DNA from: Nitrososphaera sp.
Lineage (GTDB): Archaea; Thermoproteota; Nitrososphaeria; Nitrososphaerales; Nitrososphaeraceae
Direction: 5' to 3'
Length of the DNA stretch: 64,000 nucleotides
NCBI RefSeq assembly: GCF_013388945.1
Contig: NZ_JACAEH010000004.1
Span: forward strand, 124,001-188,000
The translations under genes were made by a program, and so were the position numbers. The notes under the pieces were generated by a model. That model was not told where the DNA came from and did not search any database. It saw only the letters and a program-made list of their open reading frames with translations. Positions 42,069 through 50,534 of this stretch are shown here, one piece after another. Numbering within the stretch: the stretch's first letter is position 1; each line of letters starts with the position of its first letter.

Positions 42069-43388
42069 GTGTCAGCAGTCGTAATAGGTCTAGGGTTTGT
42101 TGGTTTGACGCTAGCCCTTGCTCTCGCAGACAAAGGTGTGATGGTATTTGGAGTTGAGAGCAACAACGGCTCGTACAGGACCATCTCTGCTGGGAAGCCA
42201 ACGATTAACGAGAAGGGCATAGAGCTTTTTCTGCGCAGAAACCTTGGACGTACGTTCATGGTATTCGAGAAGCTGGAAGATGTGCCTGGCTCTGAGGTTG
42301 ACACGTACGTGATCTGTGTGGGAACTCCACTTCAATCAGGATCGCCATATATTGGATATCTGAAGTCGGCGACAGAATCCGTTGGCAAGCACATGAAAGG
42401 GAACGAGATGGTGATCGTGAGATCTACGGTTCCTATAGGGACCACGCGCAAAATAGTCCTGCCAATACTTCGAGGCGAATTGAAGAAAAGAGGCATAGAG
42501 ACGCAGGTGAACATCGCATTTGCTCCCGAACGAACGGCTGAAGGAGTGGCATTGCAGGAATTGTACGAGCTGCCCCAGATAGTGGGAGGAATAAACGAGG
42601 AGAGCGTCTCGAGGTCCATGAACCTGTTCCGGAGGCTGACCCCTACAGTCATAATGGTGTCATCTGTAGAGACCGCCGAAATGATCAAGTTGATAGACAA
42701 TTCGTACAGGGACGTGCGGTTTGCATATGCGAATGAGATTGCATTGATGTGCGAGAAACTGGGGATCGACGCCAATGAATGCATATCAAAATCAAATGTG
42801 CATTATCCTAGAAACAGCATACCGTTCCCAAGCCCCGGAGTAGGCGGTCCCTGTCTTTCAAAAGACCCGTACATACTTGCACAGGAGGAGCTAGTTGATT
42901 ACCTTCCTAACAAGCGTTCGCTGATCATCGCAGGACGGCGATTAAACGAAGCAATCCCGGAACTCTTGGCAGAAAAAATCAAGAGTAAAATTCGTTCAAA
43001 GAACAAATCTGCAAAAGATCTAAAGGTGTTCGTTATGGGTTTTGCTTTCAAGGGGCATCCCGAAACCAATGACACCAGGGACTCGCCAACTATTCCACTC
43101 GTAAACATCTTGAAAAAAGATTTCAATATCTACGGCCATGATCCAGCAGTTCCAAAAGATATCATAGAAGCTGCAGGCGCGACGCCCACCGACATCGAAT
43201 CAGGGTTCAAGAACGCGGCATGCGTTATAATCATGAATAATCACATGTCCTACAGAAACCTGGACGTGACATCGCTCGTTGAGAAGGCTGCAAGACCATT
43301 TATTTTTGTGGATTGCTGGAGGCTTTACGACAAAAAGATATTCGAGACTATGGATGGCGTGACATACACGGGTGTAGGCATTGTCTAA
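42069..43388 (+). CDS. UDP-ManNAc dehydrogenase-like nucleotide-sugar dehydrogenase
   Basis: The 439 residues begin VVIGLGFVGLTLALALADKG, then ICVGTPLQSGSPYIGYL, STVPIGTTRKIV, FAPERTAEGVALQELYELPQIVGG, GVGGPCLSKDPY (the catalytic Cys) and FAFKGHPETNDTRDSPT. The ERTAEGxAL and GGPCLSKDPY forms are those of the WecC/Cap5O type, which make UDP-N-acetylmannosaminuronate, not UDP-glucuronate. The 2-epimerase (WecB) that would make UDP-ManNAc was not found in the window. The start is GTG. It overlaps the next epimerase gene by 8 nt. Confidence 0.87.
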   Translation: MSAVVIGLGFVGLTLALALADKGVMVFGVESNNGSYRTISAGKPTINEKGIELFLRRNLGRTFMVFEKLEDVPGSEVDTYVICVGTPLQSGSPYIGYLKSATESVGKHMKGNEMVIVRSTVPIGTTRKIVLPILRGELKKRGIETQVNIAFAPERTAEGVALQELYELPQIVGGINEESVSRSMNLFRRLTPTVIMVSSVETAEMIKLIDNSYRDVRFAYANEIALMCEKLGIDANECISKSNVHYPRNSIPFPSPGVGGPCLSKDPYILAQEELVDYLPNKRSLIIAGRRLNEAIPELLAEKIKSKIRSKNKSAKDLKVFVMGFAFKGHPETNDTRDSPTIPLVNILKKDFNIYGHDPAVPKDIIEAAGATPTDIESGFKNAACVIIMNNHMSYRNLDVTSLVEKAARPFIFVDCWRLYDKKIFETMDGVTYTGVGIV

Positions 43389-44319
43389 GGTGCTCGTAAC
43401 AGGCGGAGCAGGCTTTATCGGCTCGAATCTGGTGAACAGGCTGGTTCAGAATTCCAAGGATGTCGTCATATTCGATAACGAATTTAGGGGTTCATTTAAT
43501 AACATTTCTGACAAGAAAGTCCAGCTGGTAAAAGGCGACATCACGAAACCCGAGGATTGGGAATGTCTGCCAAAGGGTATAACTTCAATATTCCACATGG
43601 GCGCTATCAATGGAACAAAGTTCTTTTACGAGATTCCTGAAAGGGTTCTTGAAGTAAATGTAAAGGGCGTCATCAACATGCTGGAATACGCTATCAAAAA
43701 CAATGTTGGTGAGGTCCTCTTCGCGTCCTCCTCTGAAGTCTATGGCATCCCTTCCCGTTTTCCTACCGGCGAGACAGAAATACTGAAGATACCTGATCCT
43801 CTTAACCCGCGATATTCCTACTCCGGGAGTAAGATCATAGGCGAACTTTTCTGTATCAATTACGGAAGAAAATATGGTCTCAAGAACACGATAGTAAGGT
43901 ATCATAATGTGTATGGGCCCAAGATGGGAAATGAACACGTCATACCACAGCTTATCAGGAAGCTGGTCAGAAAAGAAGAATTTGTGCTTGAAGGTGACGG
44001 CACCGAGACAAGGTCATTTTGTTACATTGATGACGCGGTTGAAGCGACTCTGATCGCAGGTAGAGACAAGAGTGTGAAAGATAGGATTTTCAATATCGGC
44101 AACCCGGAGGAAGTGTCCATTTCGTCTCTTGCACAACAACTGATCCAAATTTCCGGAGTAAAGGTGGTTCCCAAATACAGGCCAAAAGAGATGGCGGGGA
44201 CTAAACGAAGGGTTCCGGATATTACCAAGATAAGGTCGCTGGGATATACGCCCAAGGTGTTTCTCAAAGAAGGGCTCCGCATCACCTATGACTGGTATGC
44301 AAAACACTACTCTAGTTAA
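43381..44319 (+). CDS. NAD-dependent sugar epimerase/dehydratase (extended SDR) (1)
   Basis: The 312 residues have VLVTGGAGFIGSNLVNRL, FASSSEVYGIPSRFP, YSYSGSKIIGELF (YxxxK) and GDGTETRSFCYIDDAVEA. It starts at TTG 8 nt inside the preceding dehydrogenase gene, so translation is coupled. It probably epimerises or dehydrates a nucleotide sugar, perhaps a uronate made by its partner. It overlaps the convergent SDR gene by 8 nt. Confidence 0.88.
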   Translation: MSKVLVTGGAGFIGSNLVNRLVQNSKDVVIFDNEFRGSFNNISDKKVQLVKGDITKPEDWECLPKGITSIFHMGAINGTKFFYEIPERVLEVNVKGVINMLEYAIKNNVGEVLFASSSEVYGIPSRFPTGETEILKIPDPLNPRYSYSGSKIIGELFCINYGRKYGLKNTIVRYHNVYGPKMGNEHVIPQLIRKLVRKEEFVLEGDGTETRSFCYIDDAVEATLIAGRDKSVKDRIFNIGNPEEVSISSLAQQLIQISGVKVVPKYRPKEMAGTKRRVPDITKIRSLGYTPKVFLKEGLRITYDWYAKHYSS

Positions 44320-45190
44320 GCCGCATTTCTCTGGCGGTCTCGAGTAGTCCTCTTTCCAGATCAAATTTTGGGCGCCATCCAAGTTTCTTGATCCTTGTTA
44401 TGTCGGCCTGAAGGACTGGAATGGGGCCAGAAGACTCTTCCTGGGCATGCAGAGTAGCTGTATCTTTCCCTGTCACCCTCTTTGCCACTTCAAACACTTC
44501 TGCGATAGAATGAGTGATTCCGGTACCTATATTGACAATAACATCGTCTCCCTGAAATTCAGACAATTTTACTATCGCAGAAGCCACATCATCTACAAAT
44601 ACAAAGTCGCGTTTGCTTTGTATGTTGTTAATGGTTACGCTGTCTGAAGACACGAGCTGCGTTATGATGCTGGATATGACTCGGTATTTTGGCGAATTAG
44701 GGCCATAGGTATTGAACGGTCTTGCTATTCTGAGGCGGAAATTGTTAGCCTGAGACATCCCATGGCAGAGTTGTTCTGCGGCGCTTTTGGTGGCAGCATA
44801 AACGGTGATCGGATTTGGCGGGTGTGTTTCATTTATGGGCAATGATTTTGGCTTGCCGTAGACATCGCATGTGCTTATGTATATCAAGTCCGCGCCCCTC
44901 CTCTGGGCTACTTTTAGCATGTTAAGAGTGCCCAGGCAATTTGTGGCAAAAAATTGTTCATAGTTGTTGGCAGCCGACGGCCGCGTGTCGGTATAGGCTG
45001 CAGCGTGGATTATCAGGTCTATCGGGAATGATACCTTCTCCACGATGCGGGGGTCTGAGACGTCAGACTGTACGTCTCCTTTTGCACTTTCTCCTCGCGT
45101 TACAGAGAAAACCTCGTCTCCATGCTCTTGGAAAGCTTTTTTTATTCTGCTCCCGATGAAGCCCGAGCTGCCGGTTAGGAGTATTTTCAG
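44312..45190 (-). CDS. NAD-dependent sugar epimerase/dehydratase (extended SDR) (2), CTG start
   Basis: Starting at the first ATG (45043) would remove the nucleotide-binding loop. Upstream in the same frame the sequence reads KILLTGSSGFIGSRIKKAF, an intact SDR N-terminus. The only codon positioned as a start is CTG at 45190, since a TAA lies just upstream. That gives 292 residues, the normal SDR length, starting 11 nt after the stop of the DegT gene. Later motifs are YISTCDVYGKPKSLP, VYAATKSAAEQL (YxxxK) and SKRDFVFVDDVASAI. A rare CTG start, or a point change of an ATG/TTG, explains it. It probably acts on the same nucleotide sugar as the DegT enzyme. Confidence 0.82.
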   Translation of the reverse strand: MKILLTGSSGFIGSRIKKAFQEHGDEVFSVTRGESAKGDVQSDVSDPRIVEKVSFPIDLIIHAAAYTDTRPSAANNYEQFFATNCLGTLNMLKVAQRRGADLIYISTCDVYGKPKSLPINETHPPNPITVYAATKSAAEQLCHGMSQANNFRLRIARPFNTYGPNSPKYRVISSIITQLVSSDSVTINNIQSKRDFVFVDDVASAIVKLSEFQGDDVIVNIGTGITHSIAEVFEVAKRVTGKDTATLHAQEESSGPIPVLQADITRIKKLGWRPKFDLERGLLETAREMRLN

Positions 45191-45201
45191 CTTTGCGCAC
45201 C

Positions 45202-46473
45202 CTAGTTATATCTTGAAAAGAACTCCTCGAATGTGTCGGCCACGTATTCCCTTACTTTCTTGGTAATGCCGGTGTGGTTTCCTATCAGAAATGAATTCTT
45301 GGTTACATAGTCGGCATTTGGAAGCTTGCCTATTCTTCTGTACCGCATTTGAGTAAGTGCTGGCTGCCGCGCGATATTTCCTGTCATGACCGGCCTTGTT
45401 TCGATGCCTTTTTGTTCCAAAAATGATACCAGTTCTCGCTGCTTGAAAGGAGCCCTTGGTTTCAGGCTGATCGGGTAACAGAAGTACACGTGTCGTGCCC
45501 CAGGATTCTCGATGGGAAGGGAAATGAATCTCTCGTGCTTTGAAAGTCTTTCATTCCAGTAACTGGCGTTGTCCCGCCTAGTCTTTATTATGTTCTCCAG
45601 CTTTGGCAATTGAGTTGTCCCCAGCGCCCCTTGCATTTCCGTAGGGCGCACGTTGAATCCTGCCGTAATGAAAAGGAACCTCGGGTCTATAGAAGAGTGC
45701 TTCTTGGCTAGTTTTTCCTTGTCGCGCAGCTCTCTGACCCAGCCAAAAGCCCGCAATGCCTTTCCCAGTTCGTGATACTTGTCGTTGTTAGAAAGGATCA
45801 TGCCTCCCTCTATTGTGGATATATGGTGGGAGATGAAAAAACTGAATGTAGCCAGATCACCAAATGTGCCCACTTTCTTGCCATTCAATTCTGCTCCATG
45901 GGCTTCACAGCAATCCTCAATGAGAAAGAGATCATTAGCATCGGCTATCTCTTTAATCTCGTCTATCTTGCAGGGATTCCCCAGCAGGTGAACCGGCATG
46001 ATTGCCTTTGTCTTCTTTGTTATCGCTTTCTTGATCTGGTTTACATCTATGTTATAGCTGTCTTTGTCAATGTCTACCAGAACGGGTTTCGCGCTGACCA
46101 TGGAAATAGGAAACACGGTGGTAGCCCATGTGACGGCAGGTGTGATTATTTCGTCTCCGGGTTTCAGTCGCTCCTTCAAAGACGCATTGGTAAGAATCGA
46201 TAATGATAAGAGGTTGGCAGAAGACCCTGAATTTACCATTACGCCTGGATTCTTGCAACCAAGATAATCCGCGAATGCAGATTCGAAAGATTTTACCTTC
46301 TCTCCCATGCTCAGCGAGCCCGAAAGGAGCGTGTCTATTGCTGCAATATAATCATCGTAGTTGAATGGGGGCACTGCGAGAGGAACCTTGTTGTTAGATT
46401 TTTGTGATGCCTCCAGTATCTCGCGAATATTAGAATGTAGTGAGCCGTACATGTCCGTTAAACTGGAAGCCAT
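45202..46473 (-). CDS. DegT-fold PLP enzyme with His in place of the catalytic Lys (sugar 3-dehydratase-like)
   Basis: The 423 residues are clearly of the DegT/DnrJ/EryC1/StrS fold: MVNSGSSANLLSLSIL, EIITPAVTWATTVFP, PVHLLGNP, LIEDCCEAHGAE, GFNVRPTEMQGALG. The internal-aldimine Lys, normally in a SFxxxK-GEGG motif, is His216 here (SFFISHHISTIEGG). This Lys-to-His change is known in ColD and in the E1/RfbH 3-dehydratases, which use PMP to remove the 3-hydroxyl of 4-keto-6-deoxy sugars. The length (423) also suits RfbH-like enzymes. It should therefore make a 3-deoxy sugar rather than an amino sugar. The SDR gene follows after 11 nt. Confidence 0.87.
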   Translation of the reverse strand: MASSLTDMYGSLHSNIREILEASQKSNNKVPLAVPPFNYDDYIAAIDTLLSGSLSMGEKVKSFESAFADYLGCKNPGVMVNSGSSANLLSLSILTNASLKERLKPGDEIITPAVTWATTVFPISMVSAKPVLVDIDKDSYNIDVNQIKKAITKKTKAIMPVHLLGNPCKIDEIKEIADANDLFLIEDCCEAHGAELNGKKVGTFGDLATFSFFISHHISTIEGGMILSNNDKYHELGKALRAFGWVRELRDKEKLAKKHSSIDPRFLFITAGFNVRPTEMQGALGTTQLPKLENIIKTRRDNASYWNERLSKHERFISLPIENPGARHVYFCYPISLKPRAPFKQRELVSFLEQKGIETRPVMTGNIARQPALTQMRYRRIGKLPNADYVTKNSFLIGNHTGITKKVREYVADTFEEFFSRYN

Positions 46474-46547
46474 GTCTACCCTTCAATTATGGTATTTAAA
46501 ATAGTTTGTCGGACGGAAAGAAAATCTCTAAGACGGCGAGATAGCTG

Positions 46548-46688
46548 TCATGACAATTCTATCCCATGTTCGACCTTGTAGTGTTCGAAATATTTCTTTT
46601 CTGCCTCTTTGTATTCCCCTTTTGCATAGACGTTGTAGTAGAAGTGTTTACCGCAAATATCACAGACTAACCTTAGCTGATTTACCAT
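46548..46688 (-). CDS. Tiny C2H2-type zinc-finger protein, 46 aa
   Basis: The frame encodes VCDICGKHFYYN followed by a charged helix and FEHYKVEHG, i.e. C-x2-C with H-x4-H. The Cys pair to His pair distance is longer than a classical finger. It begins 28 nt after the radical SAM gene stop on the same strand, so it may be translated from the same mRNA. It resembles the tiny zinc-finger genes at 14077 and 50206 in size and context. A nucleic-acid or protein-binding role is likely; the target is unknown. Confidence 0.6.
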   Translation of the reverse strand: MVNQLRLVCDICGKHFYYNVYAKGEYKEAEKKYFEHYKVEHGIELS

Positions 46689-46716
46689 TTCAACCAACCT
46701 AGACTGCTTCCGGACA

Positions 46717-48222
46717 TCAAGAAGCCACTATCGGTTCTTCCTGCTTTCTCAGGGTGGCGGATATCTGCTCAGGCGCGAAGTCCTTGATATGGCCGAAGAT
46801 GTTCCTGGCGCCCCTCAACATGAACTTGAGGTCGTCAAAAGTCCTTATCATAGCGACCTTTCTCAGTATGAATTCAGGATCAAGCGCGACCTTGTACAGC
46901 TTTTGCACTATCTCCAGAACTTCCTCTTCTTTCATCTCTGTTTTCATAATAGGCTCGCGCATATCGTAGCGCTCCCAATCCTCGGTCCTCAACCAGCCGT
47001 TCATTTTTGCAAGGTCAAAGAGAGGCGTGCCGGGGTACGGAATAACAATTGTTACCTGCCAAGTCTTGGCGTAACCCTTCTTTATGAGCCATCTGCAGGT
47101 TTCCATCGTCTTCATGGCCTCTTTCCTAGTCTCCCAAGGATAGCCGAACATGATTGTAAGGTGCGGATCCAAGCCTGCCTTTGCGGCGTTGATGCAAGAG
47201 TCGATCTGCTCCTGCTCCTTCACGCCTTTGTTCAACATATCTATGGTTCTCTGATTTGCAGACTCGACGCCAAAGAGCATGAATCGAAAATTCGCCTTCT
47301 TCATCAGCTTGTATTCCTCAAAAGTAAGCGCACCGAAACGCATGTTGCAGCCAAAGTACAACTGTTCGTTGTATCCACGCTCTACCATTCCATTACAGAA
47401 TGTGTTGAGCCACGCGCCGATCGGGAAGGTGCCGGTATCATCGAAAATCTCTCGAATACCGTAGTTGTTTATCAGATGACCGACCTCGTCCAGAACGTTC
47501 CTAGGTGTCCTGACGGTAAACTGCGGGTAGTGAGTGGTCCACGAACAGAACGTGCAGCCGCCGTCGGTTCTGTACCAGCAATCCCTTCCTGCCATCGTGT
47601 ATGTACCTGGTGTTACCTTGTAGTTACCGTTATGAACGCTGTACAGCTTCCATTTTGTGAGATCCCTGTCGATGAATGGAAGGTCTGTCATGTCCTTCTT
47701 TTGTGTGAAGTCGCCAGAGTTCTTGATGCCTTTACCGTCCCTGAACCAGATTCCGCCGTCCATCTTGGCTTTTCCTTCAAGGCTATCAGCCAGCGACAAT
47801 ATGGTTCTGTCGTAGTCTCCGCCCCTTATGACATAGTCCACTTTGCTGTTCCGGAAAGATTCTACAGGCAGCGCCGTCACATGGTCGCCGTACAGTACCG
47901 TTTTTGTGCCAGGGCTTGCTTCCTTTATTGCATCTATTACTTTCCAATACCACTTTATGGTCGGAGTCTTGGTTTCTATACATATGAGGTCGGGAGGGTT
48001 GCTTTGTACCTCCCTGATCCAGGAGTCGTACGTCTTCTGCTCCGAGATAGCATCATCCCATATTGCCTCATGGCCTGCAAGGTGGCAGAGAGTCGCCGCA
48101 TATGCGGGAATAACGGGGTAAATAAAAGTCGGCTCGTTAAAGTACTGGAATTGTCTATTCTGAGACAGCAAGGGCGAGCCCTTGTCTGTTGGAATAGGAG
48201 GATAGGATATCGATACCTTCAA
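46717..48222 (-). CDS. Radical SAM/B12-type protein (2) with an extended cluster motif
   Basis: From the TTG at 48222 the product is 501 residues. The N-terminal half is a B12-binding-like domain (SYPPIPTDKGS, AYAATLCHLAGHEAIWDD, VLYGDHVTALPVES, VDYVIRGGDYDRTI). The cluster motif is RDCWYRTDGGCTFCSW, i.e. C-x7-C-x2-C instead of C-x3-C-x2-C. Later parts (IFDDTGTFPIG, FMLFGVESANQRTI, IPYPGTPLFDLAK) are normal radical SAM elements. An ATG at 48270 is upstream of the TATA box (TTATATA, 48246-48252) and cannot be in the mRNA; the TTG lies 27 nt after it. The reaction is unknown; carbon methylation or rearrangement of a glycan or lipid part is likely. Confidence 0.83.
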   Translation of the reverse strand: MKVSISYPPIPTDKGSPLLSQNRQFQYFNEPTFIYPVIPAYAATLCHLAGHEAIWDDAISEQKTYDSWIREVQSNPPDLICIETKTPTIKWYWKVIDAIKEASPGTKTVLYGDHVTALPVESFRNSKVDYVIRGGDYDRTILSLADSLEGKAKMDGGIWFRDGKGIKNSGDFTQKKDMTDLPFIDRDLTKWKLYSVHNGNYKVTPGTYTMAGRDCWYRTDGGCTFCSWTTHYPQFTVRTPRNVLDEVGHLINNYGIREIFDDTGTFPIGAWLNTFCNGMVERGYNEQLYFGCNMRFGALTFEEYKLMKKANFRFMLFGVESANQRTIDMLNKGVKEQEQIDSCINAAKAGLDPHLTIMFGYPWETRKEAMKTMETCRWLIKKGYAKTWQVTIVIPYPGTPLFDLAKMNGWLRTEDWERYDMREPIMKTEMKEEEVLEIVQKLYKVALDPEFILRKVAMIRTFDDLKFMLRGARNIFGHIKDFAPEQISATLRKQEEPIVAS

Positions 48223-48243
48223 AGTGTTTGAAATTCGTCCATG

Positions 48244-48290
48244 CAATATATAAGAATATGCAACATTCACACGTGGGAAGACGTTTATAA
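48244..48290. promoter_or_regulatory. Divergent promoters for radical SAM (2) and GT2
   Basis: On the minus strand TTATATA (48246-48252) is 27 nt from the TTG at 48222. On the plus strand TTTATAA (48284-48290) is 27 nt from the TTG at 48315. Both suggest leaderless mRNAs and fix both start codons. Confidence 0.6.
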
Positions 48291-48314
48291 TTCCCAGATC
48301 TCTGCAATAATCCG

Positions 48315-49286
48315 TTGGGCCCCGTTTCGCCTTTGGTCTCTATAATAATCCCTTGCAGACGAATAGAAGCGTATGAGAAGGAATCCATCGAGGGCTGTCT
48401 GGCTCTCAAGTGGACAAATATCGAGATACTCCTCCTTCCTGACGAGATCCAAGAAAGCTACGATTACCCATCGAAGGTAAGGATTATTCCTACAGGCAAA
48501 ATCAAGCCCGCTATCAAGCGTAACATCGGAATACAACACGCATCTGGAGAATACATTGCGTTTCTCGATTCAGACGCTTATCCCATCCCTGAGTGGCTGG
48601 AAAACGCCATTCCTCTTTTTTCAGACGAGAGAGTAGGATTGGTTGGAGGTCCTTCCCTGACCCCGCCAAATGATGACGTGAAAAGGCAGGCAAGCGGGCT
48701 TATTCTTGCTTCCAAAATAGGTGGTGGGGGTCTTGCGAATAGGTATCTCGCAGGCCGGCCAACATCGGTGGATGATATCCCTAGTAGCAACATGATAACC
48801 AAGAAATCAATTATGGATCAGCTTGGAGGATTCAACGCAGATTATTGGCCGGGAGAAGACACTTATCTTTGTCTACAGATAAAACGCGACCTCAATAAAG
48901 AGATCCTGTATTCGCCAGAAGTCGTCGTCTACCATCACAGAAGGCGCGTATTCAAGCCACACCTAAAACAAATCTGGGGATACGGGACTCATCGCGGCTA
49001 TTTTGCGAAAAAGTTCCCGGAAAACTCGCGACAGCTGACTTACTTTATACCGTCTTTGTTTGTGTTGTTTAATGCAATAGGGATACCCTTGGCTGTGATC
49101 CTTCCCAGTCTCTTCCTAATGCCGTTTCTTGTGATCATTGGAGCGTATTTCGCCGCGTGCATAGCTTCAGGATCGGCAACAAGAAATGCGAAGGTGGGTC
49201 TAATGGTGATTGCCGGTATACCCTTAACCCACGTTGTATATGGAATAGGATTCTTGAAAGGTCTCGTTTCAGAGCTCAAACACTAG
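48315..49286 (+). CDS. GT2 glycosyltransferase with membrane tail
   Basis: The 323 residues start with VSIIIPCRRIEAYEKESIEG, then VRIIPTGKIKPAIKRNIGI, IAFLDSDAYPIPEWLENAI (DxD metal site) and WPGEDTYLCLQIKR. The hydrophobic C-terminus (LFVLFNAIGIPLAVILPSLFL and further helices) should anchor it in the membrane. The ED motif of the acceptor-side loop is intact. It shares a short divergent promoter region with the radical SAM gene. It overlaps the end of galU by 4 nt. Confidence 0.86.
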   Translation: MGPVSPLVSIIIPCRRIEAYEKESIEGCLALKWTNIEILLLPDEIQESYDYPSKVRIIPTGKIKPAIKRNIGIQHASGEYIAFLDSDAYPIPEWLENAIPLFSDERVGLVGGPSLTPPNDDVKRQASGLILASKIGGGGLANRYLAGRPTSVDDIPSSNMITKKSIMDQLGGFNADYWPGEDTYLCLQIKRDLNKEILYSPEVVVYHHRRRVFKPHLKQIWGYGTHRGYFAKKFPENSRQLTYFIPSLFVLFNAIGIPLAVILPSLFLMPFLVIIGAYFAACIASGSATRNAKVGLMVIAGIPLTHVVYGIGFLKGLVSELKH

Positions 49287-50152
49287 GATTTCTTCGTTAC
49301 CTTGAATCTGTTGTACGTGCTTGACTGGGCCTCCCAGTATGTCTCTGGCGTGCCGACATCAATCCACATGTCATGCGAAGAAAGCTTGGATGCCATTACC
49401 TGCAGTCCTTGTTCCATTAATTTTTTTATGCCATCGGTTAGTTGTATCTCGTTTCCTTTTCCTGCCTGTGTTTCTGCTAGAGCCGAGAAAATCGCCGGAT
49501 CGAAGATGTAGACTGGCATGATCGCAAGGTTGGTCTTGGGTTTTGCAGGTTTTTCTTCAATGTCGGTAAGTTTGATCAGCCCGTCCTTACGGACATCTCC
49601 TGCGACCACACCGAACTGACGGGGGTCTTCCACCTCTCTGATCAGCAATGTGCAATGGTTCTTGTGCTTCACGTGACTTTCAAGCAGGGTCGTCAGGTGT
49701 CTGTTTTTTTCAGAAAAGATTACGGTGTCGCCTGCATGCACCAAGAAATGCTCATTTCCTATGAGGTTCTTTGCCAGATACACAGCATGACCGAACCCCA
49801 GAGGGGAGGGTTGGTTTATCCACGCGATGGTCGAAGATTCCAGTTTGTTATAAAAGTTCTCCAAGTCGCAGGCCTGCGAAGTTTTGCCCTTTCTTTCTAG
49901 ACTTTTTACAAATTCAAAGTCAGCCGTGAAGTGATCCTCGAGCGCACGCTTGCTTCTTCCAACTATGAAATAAAATTCCCGAAATCCTACGTCGTGTAGC
50001 TGCTCGAAAATGACCTGAACAATAGGTTTGACTGATAGGTCGCCGAGGTCATTCCCTGCAAAGATTGGCAGCATCTCTTTAGGTTGTTCTTTAGTCGCAG
50101 ACAATAGTCGTGTGCCAAGGCCGGCAGCTGGGATCACTACCTTTGATATCAT
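49283..50152 (-). CDS. galU: UTP-glucose-1-phosphate uridylyltransferase
   Basis: The 289 residues have VVIPAAGLGTRLLSATKEQPKEMLP (nucleotide-binding and Lys motifs), YFIVGRSKRALEDHF, QPSPLGFGHAVYLAKNLIG, IEEKPAKPKTNLAIMPVYIF and DMWIDVGTPETYWEA. This is the GalU order in full. It makes UDP-glucose from glucose-1-phosphate and UTP, feeding the UDP-glucose dehydrogenase at 28202. It is followed convergently by the GT2 gene. Confidence 0.92.
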   Translation of the reverse strand: MISKVVIPAAGLGTRLLSATKEQPKEMLPIFAGNDLGDLSVKPIVQVIFEQLHDVGFREFYFIVGRSKRALEDHFTADFEFVKSLERKGKTSQACDLENFYNKLESSTIAWINQPSPLGFGHAVYLAKNLIGNEHFLVHAGDTVIFSEKNRHLTTLLESHVKHKNHCTLLIREVEDPRQFGVVAGDVRKDGLIKLTDIEEKPAKPKTNLAIMPVYIFDPAIFSALAETQAGKGNEIQLTDGIKKLMEQGLQVMASKLSSHDMWIDVGTPETYWEAQSSTYNRFKVTKKS

Positions 50153-50205
50153 GCTTGTTTACGCGAATAGCGTCAGGCTGGTCTAGTATATAATAATAAG
50201 TGGAC

Positions 50206-50376
50206 TTATCGTTCCTTGGCGACGTGTTGCCATTTCCAGAACTCAGCCGTGCAATTTTGGCATAGTTCCATCTTCGCTGCATTCGAAGATTCAGGATAGT
50301 TTGAAAAATCATGGAATGTGATGAATCCTACAGGCTTGTCTACCATTTTGTTGCAACGCGAACAGCTGCTAGTCAT
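50206..50376 (-). CDS. Small four-cysteine zinc-ribbon protein, 56 aa
   Basis: The frame encodes SCSRCNKMVDKP, a middle strand pair (VGFITFHDF), and LCQNCTAEFWKW, i.e. CxxC-CxxC. TATA-like ATTTTATAGG (about 50404-50413, minus strand) lies about 30 nt upstream of the ATG, giving a leaderless transcript. It stands between galU and the Gfo/Idh gene. It probably binds one zinc ion; the partner is unknown. It is one of four tiny zinc proteins in the window. Confidence 0.65.
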   Translation of the reverse strand: MTSSCSRCNKMVDKPVGFITFHDFSNYPESSNAAKMELCQNCTAEFWKWQHVAKER

Positions 50377-50534
50377 GATTTATTGGATGTTTGTTGTGCC
50401 TATAAAATAATCGGAATGTTTTACCACATGTTTTGCAATGCCCGTGGAATTGGAGGATTCAAAATTTGTCGCGTCATTTGCAGTGATATGGTTCGACGAC
50501 GCGCTTATATTTTTGGCAATCAGAGGTCAATGCT

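Noticed and set aside
46789-48231. 480-codon open frame on the plus strand opposite the second radical SAM gene
   Set aside because: It is the exact antisense of a gene with clear motifs; its composition is that of a shadow frame and no domain is seen.
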